A DNA stretch of 64,000 nucleotides from contig CAWEMO010000008.1 of the NCBI GenBank assembly GCA_963810195.1, positions 46,077 through 110,076 on the forward strand. The letters are read 5' to 3'. A model generated the notes under the pieces. It searched no databases, was not told where the DNA came from, and saw nothing but the letters and a program-made list of their open reading frames with translations. Both the position numbers and the translations under genes were made by a program. Below, in pieces: positions 49,584 to 57,972 of the stretch. The DNA comes from Chersky-840 sp963810195 (lineage in GTDB: Bacteria > Actinomycetota > Acidimicrobiia > Acidimicrobiales > UBA8190). Positions within the stretch are counted from its first letter, which is position 1, and every line of letters begins with the position of its first letter.

Positions 49584-50984
49584 GTGGAGTCGATGATCGG
49601 GCTCGACGCAAAGTTCCTCTACTCCGAGACGCGCACGACGCACATGCACACCTTGAAGGTGGCGGTGTTCGACATGTCGAGGCTCCCCGGTGGGTATTCC
49701 TACGATGAGATCCTGGAGCTATTGGGTCACCGGCTCGGCCGGCTCCCACCCTTCCGTCGACGCGTGGTACCGGTGCCATTGGGCCTCGGACACCCGGCGT
49801 GGGTCGAAGACCCCGATTTCCACCTGCGAAGACATGTCACGCGGCGCCGGGCCGCTGAACCGGGAGGCGACCGAGAGCTCGCCGCCGTCGTGGCCGACGT
49901 AGCGGGCCGGCCGCTGCCCCGGGACCGTCCGTTGTGGGAGATCGTCGTCGTCGAGGGGCTGGCCGACGACCGACTGGCGGTCGTGGCAAAGGTGCACCAT
50001 GCCGTGGCCGACGGTGCCGCCACCGTCGCGCTCTTGCAGAACGCCCTGGACTCCCGCGCACACGTGAACGAGTGGCGTCCCGAGGTGCTCCCCACACGGC
50101 CCCAGCTCCTGCGGCTGGCTGGACGTGGCCACATGACGCGCCTGCCGCAGTTGCCCCGGTTGGCAACGCGCTCGGTCCGGGGAATGCGCGCCTCCGAGGC
50201 CCGTCGGCGCGCGTCACCGGTCAAGCCCCCGCTGCCGTTCGACACGCCGAAGACGATGTTCAACGTCTCGCTCACCTCGACGCGGACCTATGCGATGACG
50301 ACCCTCGCGCTCGACGACCTGAAGGCCATCCGCCGGTCGAGTGGTGTGACACTCAACGATGTCTATCTGGCCGTGTGCGCCGGGGCGGTGCGCACATACC
50401 TGGTGGAACAGGGAACACTGCCCGCCCGTCCGCTGGTAGCGAGCGTCCCGGTCTCGACGGATCCGAATGCCACCCGACTCGGCGGCAACCATGTCGACAA
50501 CCTGTACGTGTCGATCGGGACCGACATCGCCGACCCCCTCGAGCGTCTCCACCATATTCACGACGTGGCAGCTGCTGCCAAAGATGTCCGCTCCGTCCTC
50601 GGCAGCGACCTCCTGGAGAAGCGTGCTGATGTCGTTCCCCCGCAACTATTCGCCCTCGCCGTGCGGACATGGGCTCGAACCCGCCTGGCCAACCACATGC
50701 GGCCACCGGTCAACCTCGTGCTCTCGAATGTGGCGGGGCCACGCCAACGGCTGCACGTCGGACAGGCCGTGCTCGAGGCCATCTACTCGGTGGGTCCCAT
50801 CCTCGAGGGGATCGGACTCAACATCACGGCTTGGAGCTACGCCGACGCCCTGCACGTATCCGTGCTCGGCTGCCCTCCGAGTCTTCCGGATCCGTGGTCG
50901 ATCGTCGACGCCCTGCACAACTCGCTGGCCCAGATCAAACAAGCCTCGGACTCCGCCGACGGGACACTGCCAGTGGGAAGCTGA
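49584..50984 (+). CDS. WS/DGAT wax ester synthase/acyltransferase
   Basis: A 466-residue acyltransferase of the wax-ester-synthase/diacylglycerol-acyltransferase type. The family start MESMIGLDAKFLYSETRTTH is present, then FRRRVVPVPLGLGHPAWVED, PLPRDRPLWEIVVVEGL, and the active-site HHAVADG (~137-143, HHxxxDG, His general base). Further on come KTMFNVSLTSTRTYAMTTLA, SVPVSTDPNATRLGGNHVDN, PPVNLVLSNVAGPRQRLHVG and GIGLNITAWSYADALHVSVL, conserved in mycobacterial Tgs proteins. It esterifies diacylglycerol or alcohols with acyl-CoA to form storage lipids at the membrane or lipid bodies. Tight spacing to the hydrolase gene implies one operon. Confidence 0.93.
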   Translation: MESMIGLDAKFLYSETRTTHMHTLKVAVFDMSRLPGGYSYDEILELLGHRLGRLPPFRRRVVPVPLGLGHPAWVEDPDFHLRRHVTRRRAAEPGGDRELAAVVADVAGRPLPRDRPLWEIVVVEGLADDRLAVVAKVHHAVADGAATVALLQNALDSRAHVNEWRPEVLPTRPQLLRLAGRGHMTRLPQLPRLATRSVRGMRASEARRRASPVKPPLPFDTPKTMFNVSLTSTRTYAMTTLALDDLKAIRRSSGVTLNDVYLAVCAGAVRTYLVEQGTLPARPLVASVPVSTDPNATRLGGNHVDNLYVSIGTDIADPLERLHHIHDVAAAAKDVRSVLGSDLLEKRADVVPPQLFALAVRTWARTRLANHMRPPVNLVLSNVAGPRQRLHVGQAVLEAIYSVGPILEGIGLNITAWSYADALHVSVLGCPPSLPDPWSIVDALHNSLAQIKQASDSADGTLPVGS

Positions 50985-51312
50985 CGCTGGTCCTGCGGGT
51001 GCCGAAAACCTCATCCAGTCCAACTCAGCCGCGCTTTCGTCGGCGCGAGACTTGCGAAGGTGTTGCGCTATGCACCCGTGATCGCGTTTGTCATTCTCGC
51101 CGGCGCCCTGAGGGACTGAACGGTGAGACCTCGATCAATATGTCGATGAAGTGGTTGGCGGCCGAGAGTCGTGCATTCACGGCGAACAGGTGTCACAACG
51201 GCCGGTTTCTGTGCTCCCGGTCAAGACCCTAAAGGTGCTTAGCCTAGCCGATAACGAACACCGCTGCGACTGAGCGCCTAACGTCAGCGCGACCTAGACT
51301 GAGGGCCTAACG
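50985..51312. other. Intergenic with a 29-bp-spaced direct repeat
   Basis: About 330 bases. ACTGAGCGCCTAACGTCAGC (51269-51288) recurs as ACTGAGGGCCTAACGTCAGC (51298-51317), overlapping the hupB stop. Nothing else is recognised. Confidence 0.5.
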
Positions 51313-51318
51313 TCAGCG
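51269..51318. repeat. Tandem direct repeat at the hupB end
   Basis: Two copies of a 21-bp unit with one mismatch, 29 bp apart. The second copy contains the hupB stop codon, so a duplication of the gene's last bases is likely. Confidence 0.6.
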
Positions 51319-51876
51319 AACAGCAGCCTTGCGCGTAGGGGCATTGCGACTCGACGCACGTTTGGCCGTGGTCTTCTGAAAAGTGGCCTTGCGCGTTGCC
51401 ACCTTGCGGGGGGAGGTCTTCCGAGCCGGAGCGCGCTTCGCCGTCGTCTTCCGGGCCGATGCTCGCTCGGTTGCGGACTTCTTCGGACCGGTCTTCCGTG
51501 CTGCGATCTTGCGGGCCGGTGCCCGCTTGGCCGTCGATTTTTTGGCGGCAGCCTTCTTCGCCGTCGCCTTGGCCGCTGTGGCTGGGGCGGGTAACGGCGC
51601 TCGGCCGCTCACCGCCTTCTTGAATGTCGCGCCCGGAGCGAACCGAACGCCCTTCGAGGCGGCCACCTTCACTGGTTCGCCGGTCCGGGGGTTGCGACCC
51701 AGACGGGCCTTTCGATGACTCGGGCTGAAGGCCCCGAACCCGGTGATCGCCACCTTCCGACCCGCTTTCACTTCACTCATCACCGCATGGATCACGGCGT
51801 TGACGGCCGCTTCGCCGTCTCGGCGAGCAACGCCCATGGTGTCGCTGACCTTGTCGATCAGATCGGACTTGTTCAT
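51313..51876 (-). CDS. hupB: HU-type nucleoid protein with Lys/Arg/Ala tail
   Basis: A 187-residue actinobacterial HU/HupB. Residues 1-90 are the HU fold: MNKSDLIDKVSDTMGVARRD, AAVNAVIHAVMSEVKAGRKV, ITGFGAFSPSHRKARLGRNP, RTGEPVKVAASKGVRFAPGA, with the arm Pro in RNPRTGE. Residues 91-187 are a histone-H1-like tail of KKAAAKK, KRAPARK and RKTTAKR repeats. It binds and bends DNA and compacts the nucleoid; the tail adds sequence-independent DNA or RNA binding and is a likely target for acetylation or methylation. ATG 51876 is the family start; the longer frame is upstream sequence. A tandem repeat covers the 3' end. Confidence 0.92.
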   Translation of the reverse strand: MNKSDLIDKVSDTMGVARRDGEAAVNAVIHAVMSEVKAGRKVAITGFGAFSPSHRKARLGRNPRTGEPVKVAASKGVRFAPGATFKKAVSGRAPLPAPATAAKATAKKAAAKKSTAKRAPARKIAARKTGPKKSATERASARKTTAKRAPARKTSPRKVATRKATFQKTTAKRASSRNAPTRKAAVR

Positions 51877-52105
51877 CGGATCCCTCTTCTCCCTCTCGGT
51901 GCCCTCTTGGACCCATGTCCCACCACGTCGGGTGCTCATGAACCGCTCGCTGCGAGTGACCTCGGTCACCACAGTGTCTCGCTTTTCGGCACCGTGGGTG
52001 GGGATAGGGCCTCCCGCTCCTGATGAACGCAGCGAGATAGACAGCCCAACGGGATCGAACATGCCCCGGCTCCAGCCTCACAGCCGGAGGTGCTGGCCGC
52101 TAGGC

Positions 52106-53005
52106 ATGTGGGAAACTCGTGTCGTGCACGGTCCAGCGGCGAGTCATGCTCGGGCCCTGGTGTTGGGTGGCGGCGGCGTAGCCGGAATCGCCTGGGAGAT
52201 CGGCCTGCTGGCCCGCCTGGCGGCCCTGGGGATCGACCTGGCTGCAGACGCCGACTTGGTGGTGGGGACCTCCGCCGGAGCATGTGTCGGAGCGTTGGTC
52301 ACCGGTGCATCCGGTTACGACGCTTTGATAGCGACCCAGAGGCTCCCGGTCGCCGAGACTCAGGAGCGCGTGCCCGATTTCGACCTCAACCTTCTGGTCG
52401 AGATCTTCGGCCTCATGACAGCGGTCCAGGACGATCCCGCCGCAGCTCGTCGACAGATTGGGGCGCTCGCCAGGGCCGCGGTCACGGTGCCCGAGGACGA
52501 GCGCCGCAAGATCATCGCCTGGCGACTGCCGAGTGAGAAGTGGCCGGCGCGCCCCTTGCTCATCACGGCTGTCAACGCCGCCACGGGAGAGCGCGTCACC
52601 TTTGACGCGTCGTCGACGATGTCGTTGATCGACGCCGTGGCGGCCAGCTGTGCCGTCCCAGGTATCTGGCCCCCGGTCACCATCGGGGGACATCAGTACA
52701 TCGACGGCGGCATCTACTCTGTGACCAACACCGACTTGGCCGAAGGCTACGAACGGATCGTCGTGCTATGCCCGGTGGCCATGGGGCCGGGCGCCCCCAA
52801 CGTGGTGCCCGGAGAGAGCACGGAATCGGACGACGGACCCCTGGTCATAGTGGCTGATGCCGCGTCCCTTGCGGCATTCGGGCCGAACCTCCTCGACCCT
52901 GCCAGCCGGGGAGCCGCCGTGGAGGCAGGGATGCACCAGGCGGAGGAGATGGTTGCGGTCGTGCGGCGCTACTGGACTTCGTTCGACACATCGACGGCCG
53001 GCTAG
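52106..53005 (+). CDS. Patatin-like phospholipase
   Basis: About 299 residues from ATG 52106. The oxyanion loop is LVLGGGGVAGIAWEIGLL, the nucleophile elbow DLVVGTSAGACVGALV (GxSxG, catalytic Ser), and the catalytic Asp is in GGHQYIDGGIYSVTN (DGG). Middle region DFDLNLLVEIFGLMTAVQDD and the C-terminal helix GMHQAEEMVAVVRRYWTS are helical. Such proteins hydrolyse acyl esters of phospholipids or neutral lipids in the cytoplasm. The ~120-residue upstream extension of the frame overlaps hupB on the other strand and is not protein-like. The neighbouring WS/DGAT and acyl-CoA synthetase make lipid turnover likely. Confidence 0.9.
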   Translation: MWETRVVHGPAASHARALVLGGGGVAGIAWEIGLLARLAALGIDLAADADLVVGTSAGACVGALVTGASGYDALIATQRLPVAETQERVPDFDLNLLVEIFGLMTAVQDDPAAARRQIGALARAAVTVPEDERRKIIAWRLPSEKWPARPLLITAVNAATGERVTFDASSTMSLIDAVAASCAVPGIWPPVTIGGHQYIDGGIYSVTNTDLAEGYERIVVLCPVAMGPGAPNVVPGESTESDDGPLVIVADAASLAAFGPNLLDPASRGAAVEAGMHQAEEMVAVVRRYWTSFDTSTAG

Positions 53006-53891
53006 CACGAGAGTCACCGTTCCCAAATCATCGGGTCTGTCTCCTACGATCATGCGTCCCCTAATAACGCCGCGAGGAGTGCGGGTATTCGGGAGTTCTA
53101 GCTAAGTCCAACCGTCCGCACATCCCTGGCCCCAGCGATACAGGATGGCTCGCCACCGGACCGGGGCGAGAAGGAACGGCTGCACTTATCGTGCGCCTAC
53201 TCGTGGCTCACAACTGCGCTGCTTCTCACTCGAAACGGACAAGCGAGTGGCGTTCGAGGAGGTCGGCGGCGGCAGTGAAGGCGTCGTTTCGGGGCCCTGA
53301 GAACTCCCTCTCGTTGGTCCCCGCCCGGTGGAACGCATGCAGCGGCTTCACCACCTCGACCACGTCGAGAGCAACGCAGTGCTCACCTAAACCTCACTAG
53401 GAGGACGCAGCGAGGTCGCCGAACGCTCAGGCTAGATGGATCTGCATCCTCTTTGCGGTCACTCGCCGCCAGAAAACGCGAAGAGTGACCCCTGTTCCAC
53501 GCCATGTCCAAGCCCCACTGGTGGGCAGCGAGGCTGCGGGGCACATTCGTAACCGAAAGGCAATCAAGATCGGAACATCACCCAATTGACACCGCTGCCG
53601 GCGCCGAGAAATATGTGACTCCTGTGGTTTACGAGGCTGATGTGATTTATCGGTATCCACTGATCGCAAGGGGCTGGGGCCTTACCCGGGTCGCACCGTG
53701 GCTTCTCGGCTGGCCACAGCAAGTCCTAGATCAAAGGGGGTGTAAGTCCGATGCGGGATAGTCAATCCGTCGAAAAGGCTCCACCGTCCGTTCCCTCTTG
53801 GATCCGCAAGAACGTGATCGAGGTCGCGCCGATGTGGATCCAGTTCTACCGAAGCGCCCTTGCGAACGTTCGAATCCGTTGATGAGCGATC
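53006..53891. other. Mostly empty region with a possible remnant
   Basis: About 890 bases. A minus-strand stretch at about 53233-53380 reads VVEVVKPLHAFHRAGTNERE, FSGPRNDAFTAAADLLERHS and could be part of a small gene; no start or family is clear. The rest is unlike protein. Confidence 0.3.
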
Positions 53892-54053
53892 ATGACCGGC
53901 ACGCTCACTCCGCCGTTGAGACCGAGTCGTCTCATCGAAGCACTCTTAGCACTCGATCCCGACGTACCTGCACCCGACGTTGCTTCAAACTTCACACCCG
54001 CCCCTGCTACACAATCTCCGGGAGCCGACTGGCCGCCCGACCAATGGGATTGA
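53892..54053 (+). CDS. Small Pro/Asp-rich protein, 53 aa (tentative)
   Basis: MTGTLTPPLRPSRLIEALLA then LDPDVPAPDVASNFTPAPAT, ending ADWPPDQWD. A short helix followed by a Pro/Asp-rich tail. No family and no strong ribosome site. The ending with two Trp separated by acidic residues recalls other small proteins of this window. Confidence 0.3.
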   Translation: MTGTLTPPLRPSRLIEALLALDPDVPAPDVASNFTPAPATQSPGADWPPDQWD

Positions 54054-54155
54054 GGCGAAGAAAGAGCGAAGGAGTTCAATCAGACTGTAGCGGCAGAAGA
54101 CAAATGGATTCAATCGAACGCGTCTCTTCGGCCACGCGTGTTGGGAGCGCGAATC

Positions 54156-54392
54156 ATGGATGCAGCCATCGGTGATCACTTCGTGATCAAAAAAAGGAAA
54201 CTCGGTCGATCACGCCGCCGCGGGGAGGTCATTGAAATCCTGGGATCCTTGTTCTCAGCTCGACAACATTTCCGCGTGCGATGGGACGATGGCCACGAGA
54301 GCATCTATATTCCAGGCCCCGGTGCGACGATTGAGCACAAGAATGGAACCGGAGGAATGCGACGACACAGAGGACAACTGGGACCGGGGTAA
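54156..54392 (+). CDS. DUF1918 domain protein (third copy)
   Basis: A 78-residue protein from ATG 54156: MDAAIGDHFVIKKRKLGRSR, RRGEVIEILGSLFSARQHFR, VRWDDGHESIYIPGPGATIE, HKNGTGGMRRHRG. The G-D-x-x-x-x opening, RRGEVIEI strand, 'VRWDDGHESIY.PGP' core match DUF1918. Unlike the copies at 4115 and 41212 it is on the plus strand and has a His/Arg-rich rather than Lys/Ala-rich tail. Lower GC than neighbours suggests separate acquisition. Unknown role. Confidence 0.8.
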   Translation: MDAAIGDHFVIKKRKLGRSRRRGEVIEILGSLFSARQHFRVRWDDGHESIYIPGPGATIEHKNGTGGMRRHRGQLGPG

Positions 54393-54568
54393 GCAATGTG
54401 CTTCGGCTTCCCCTTGACCAAGCATGGAGGAGTAGTTGAGCTTCTCCTGAGACACGGCGGTCATCATGCCAGTGCCGATCGATAGAAGAGGCCTGGACAT
54501 GCGCCGCGGCGAATCGAATGCTGAATCTTCCCTTCCCCTTTTCGAGCTACGAGATCGGAGCAGCGGAA

Positions 54569-54748
54569 ATGCATCACACGTCCAATGACACAACCGCATT
54601 GATTGAACAATCACCCATCCCCGAATATTGGGAATGGTCCAACCGTGAGGATGGGTGGGTCGTCATGACGTTCGACGAACACCGGGCATGGCTCATCCAG
54701 CCCGATCTCGATCCCGCCAAGTTCGCTTGCAGTGAAATGGCGCCATGA
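54569..54748 (+). CDS. Small protein, 'EHxAWLxxPDLDP' family (copy 2)
   Basis: A 59-residue protein from ATG 54569: MHHTSNDTTALIEQSPIPEY then WSNREDGWVVM, TFDEHRAWLIQPDLDPAKFA, CSEMAP. It aligns with 386-559 over MTFxEHxAWLxxPDLDPxxF and the last seven residues. The two genes lie 54 kb apart and both begin 30-odd residues before the shared Met. Function unknown. Confidence 0.6.
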   Translation: MHHTSNDTTALIEQSPIPEYWEWSNREDGWVVMTFDEHRAWLIQPDLDPAKFACSEMAP

Positions 54749-55190
54749 ACGGGAGCCGCCGGTAGTCGTCTTAGATTGATCGGGCATTTCGTCACCACGA
54801 CGGAGAGGCCGGTCCGATGACATCCATCTCCCATCACTCGACGGCCTCCATGAGCCGTCTGAGGGCATCAGCGGCCTCTATCGACTGATATGACCGCGGA
54901 CAGGTTGTCGCAGCACCATCCTCGCCGAGGGGCAGCAGGGTGGATCCAAGTCTGCCGATCCACACAGAACAGCGAGGACCGGGTTCAGGTCCGAGAAACT
55001 CAAAAAAAAGGTTCCGAGGGTGCAACTCACAAGGTGATTGGTGTCGCGAAGCTTTTTCGACGCACGCGATCCGACCGCGTGGAATGGTGGTCAGATGCCA
55101 ACGACGTCGCAAATCCCAAATGCTGCATTGGTGTCTCGTCACTACGAGGATTTCATCAACCGGTGAAGACCTCAGCGCTGCTGATCGTGA
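54749..55190. other. Region without a supported gene
   Basis: About 440 bases. Frames on both strands look non-coding. AT-richer than the flanking operon, suggesting foreign or decayed DNA. Confidence 0.35.
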
Positions 55191-55331
55191 CCTGTTGGCA
55201 TCAATCCGACTGGTCGGTCGGTCGAGATGAGGGGGATCGTTCTGTGGCGAATCGCTGAGGGCCAACTGGCCGAGCGATGGGCCGTCCTCGATTACGACGC
55301 CCTCCTGCAAATGATCCAAGACGGTTCCTGA
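55191..55331 (+). pseudogene. C-terminal fragment of a SnoaL-like ester cyclase
   Basis: In frame from ~55191: PVGINPTGRSVEMRGIVLWR, IAEGQLAERWAVLDYDALLQ, MIQDGS, to TGA 55329-55331. This is the end of SnoaL-like polyketide cyclase/ester cyclase proteins ('G..pTG+.ve.rGI..wRi..G+i.E.W...D...Ll.Q'). A stop precedes it, and upstream no frame continues the fold, so only the last third survives. Confidence 0.65.
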
Positions 55332-55845
55332 CGCCCATTCATCCTTGTCCGGCAGTGCCGGGCGGAGTGCGCTCACCAGGGCAGGCCTGAGGCCAAGCGG
55401 CAGTGAGCATCGATCCGTCGATCTCGCTGGGTCACAGCCACGGCTAGGGACGCGGGCCACGTACGCAGATCAGGTCGCTATGTGTCTGGACTCATTCTCC
55501 AGCCGCCGATGTTGGCCGAGTACCGATTGGGCGCTTGAAGCGGCTTGCGGTCTCGGCCGGGAAGCGGAGCGCGCATATGCCTGAAGCGCGAGAGAACACG
55601 CACGGGTATCGAGACGAACCCGAGAGGTCCTCCACAAACGTCCGGGCGCATTCGTGGATCGCTAGGACTCACGCGTCGATAGTGGAGACCGATCGACTCG
55701 CTGGCCGCCTGTCGTCTACGTCGTGCGGAAACGGGGAGGGTGTGTTGGGCCGTGGGGATCGGCGCCGTTCACTGCCTGCTTCCGTCGGCCCAGCGCCGAC
55801 ACGAAATCGACGTGTCCGCCCCGGTCGTCGACGAAGGCGGGGCGC
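55332..55845. other. Region without a supported gene
   Basis: About 510 bases between the cyclase fragment and glgX. Basic Arg/Ser-rich open frames in all directions. No recognisable terminator for glgX, whose stop is at 55846. Confidence 0.4.
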
Positions 55846-57972
55846 TCAGCTTGAGAGACGCTCGTTGTGCCGGAGGAGGATGACCGAGTGGGCGGTGAGA
55901 TTCACCATCGAACCCTGAACCCGCCGGACCCCCGATGTCCGTGCCGTGTCGAGGAGCTCCTCCCAGATGCCAGGCCATTCCACTGGAGGGAGGGTGTAGG
56001 GCCGTGAGCGCGTTCCGCCGTTGAGGAGCAGGAGGATGGTGTCCCCGTAGACAAGCCGGCCCCGCTGGTCGACCTCGTCGGTGGCCCGGCCCGATAGGAG
56101 CATGCCAATGGAGCGGAGCTCATGGTTGGACCATTCGGCCTCGGTCATCTCCTCGCCGTCCGGTCGGATCCAGGTGACGTCCTTGGTGCCGCCTGGGGTG
56201 AGGGGCCGGCCGTTGAGGAAGTCCCGGTGGCGCAGGACGGGGTTGTCGTTGAAGATCCGAATCAGCCCCCGGGTGTAGGCGAGGAGGTCGCGGGCCGACT
56301 CGTCGAGGTCCCAGTTCAGCCAGCTGATCTCATTGTCCTGGCAATAGGCGTTGTTGTTGCCCTGCTGGCTCCGGCCGATCTCGTCGCCGCCGAGGAGCAT
56401 CCGGACCCCCTGGGAAAAGAAGAGGGTAGCCAGCATGTTGCGCTTGATCCGCTCTCGGTGGCGGGTGATCCGGTGCGAGTCGGTAAGGCCCTCGACCCCC
56501 CAGTTCCAGCTGTAGTTCTCGACGGCCCCGTCCCGGCTGCCCTCGCCGTTGGCCTCGTTGTGGCGCTCTTTGAAGCCCACCACGTCGGACAGGGTGAAGC
56601 CGTCGTGGCAGGTCACGAAGTTGACGCTGGCGTAGGTCCGCCGGCCGCTCGGGGCGTAGATGTCGCTCGAGCCCGTGAGTCGGGAGGCCAACTCGGGAAC
56701 CATCCCGGGGTCCCCCCGCCAGAACCGACGGACGCAGTCCCGGTAGGCCCCGTTCCACTCGGCCCAGCCCGGCGGGAACTGGCCCAGCTGGTAGCCATCG
56801 GGACCGACGTCCCAGGGCTCCGCGATCAGCTTCACCTGAGAGAGGACCGGGTCCTGTTGGATGACCTCGAAGAAGGCGCTGCGCCGGCCGTCCTCCAGTC
56901 CCCTAACGAGCGCCCGAGCCAGGTCGAAGCGGAAGCCGTCCACGTGCATGTCAGTCACCCAGTAGCGGAGGCTGTCCATGATGAGGGCGATGGTCCGAGG
57001 ATGGACGATGTTGAGGCTGTTGCCGGTCCCGGTGAAGTCCAGGTTGAACCGCTCGTTGTCGGGCTGAAGCCGGTAGTAGACGGAGTTGTCAATGCCCCGC
57101 AGCGACAGGGTGGGGCCGAGGTGGCTGCCCTCGCCGGTGTGGTTGTAGACCACGTCGAGGATGACCTCGAGGCCGGCTCGGTGGAGGGTCTTCACCATCG
57201 ACTTGAACTCGCTGACCTGCCGGCCGAGCCAGCCCGAGGCGTAGCCCACGTGGGGGGCGAAGAAGGCCAAGGTGTTGTAGCCCCAATAGTTGGTCAGACC
57301 CTGCTCGACCAGGTGACGGTCGGCCACGAACTGGTGGACGGGCATCAGCTCGACGGCGGTGACCCCAAGGCCTAGGAGGTGGTCGACCGCGGCGTCGGAG
57401 GAGAGGCCAAGGAAGGTGCCCCGGAGATGCTCGGGCACCCCTGGGTGGGTCATCGTCATGCCCCGGACGTGGCACTCGTAGATGACGGTGCGGTTCCAGG
57501 GGGTGCGGGGGGCGCGGTCCTCGCCCCAGGTGAAGGCCTGGTCGACCACCACCGACTTGGGCATCCCCCCGGCCGAGTCCCGGGGGTCGAGCACGAGGTC
57601 GTTGTCGGGGCCCGCCGAGCTGTGGCCGAAGATCTCGTCGCTCCAGCGGATGGGTCCGCTCACCGCCTTGGCGTAGGGGTCGATGAGGAGCTTGGCCGAG
57701 TTGAAGCGGTGCCCGTGCTCGGGATCCCAGGGCCCAGCGACCCGGTAGCCGTAGAGGCTGCCCGGGCGGGCGTCAGGCAGGTAGCAGCTCCAGACCCAGT
57801 CGGTGGCTGGGGGCATCGTCACGGTGGACGCGGGGACAGCGTCGTTGGGGTGCTCGAAGATGCAGAGCTCCACGGCGGTGGCGTGTCTCGAGAAGAGGGC
57901 GAAGTTGACCCCCTCCCCGTCCCAGGTGGCCCCCAGCGGGTGCGGCGATCCAGGCCAGATCCGCATCGTCAC
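55846..57972 (-). CDS. glgX: Glycogen debranching enzyme GlgX (isoamylase-type)
   Basis: A 708-residue GH13 debranching enzyme. An N-terminal CBM48-like domain (~10-110, HPLGATWDGEGVNFALFSRH) leads into the barrel: EVILDVVYNHTGEGSHLGPT, DGFRFDLARALVRGLEDGRR (nucleophile Asp ~348), IAEPWDVGPDGYQLGQFPPG (acid/base Glu ~385), and FVTCHDGFTLSDVVGFKERH (third Asp). C-terminal beta domain follows. GlgX hydrolyses alpha-1,6 branches, usually on outer chains after phosphorylase. Length and motifs are complete. It is the last gene of the operon and its start overlaps the glgB stop by 4 bp, so the four enzymes are cotranslated. Confidence 0.95.
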   Translation of the reverse strand: MTMRIWPGSPHPLGATWDGEGVNFALFSRHATAVELCIFEHPNDAVPASTVTMPPATDWVWSCYLPDARPGSLYGYRVAGPWDPEHGHRFNSAKLLIDPYAKAVSGPIRWSDEIFGHSSAGPDNDLVLDPRDSAGGMPKSVVVDQAFTWGEDRAPRTPWNRTVIYECHVRGMTMTHPGVPEHLRGTFLGLSSDAAVDHLLGLGVTAVELMPVHQFVADRHLVEQGLTNYWGYNTLAFFAPHVGYASGWLGRQVSEFKSMVKTLHRAGLEVILDVVYNHTGEGSHLGPTLSLRGIDNSVYYRLQPDNERFNLDFTGTGNSLNIVHPRTIALIMDSLRYWVTDMHVDGFRFDLARALVRGLEDGRRSAFFEVIQQDPVLSQVKLIAEPWDVGPDGYQLGQFPPGWAEWNGAYRDCVRRFWRGDPGMVPELASRLTGSSDIYAPSGRRTYASVNFVTCHDGFTLSDVVGFKERHNEANGEGSRDGAVENYSWNWGVEGLTDSHRITRHRERIKRNMLATLFFSQGVRMLLGGDEIGRSQQGNNNAYCQDNEISWLNWDLDESARDLLAYTRGLIRIFNDNPVLRHRDFLNGRPLTPGGTKDVTWIRPDGEEMTEAEWSNHELRSIGMLLSGRATDEVDQRGRLVYGDTILLLLNGGTRSRPYTLPPVEWPGIWEELLDTARTSGVRRVQGSMVNLTAHSVILLRHNERLSS

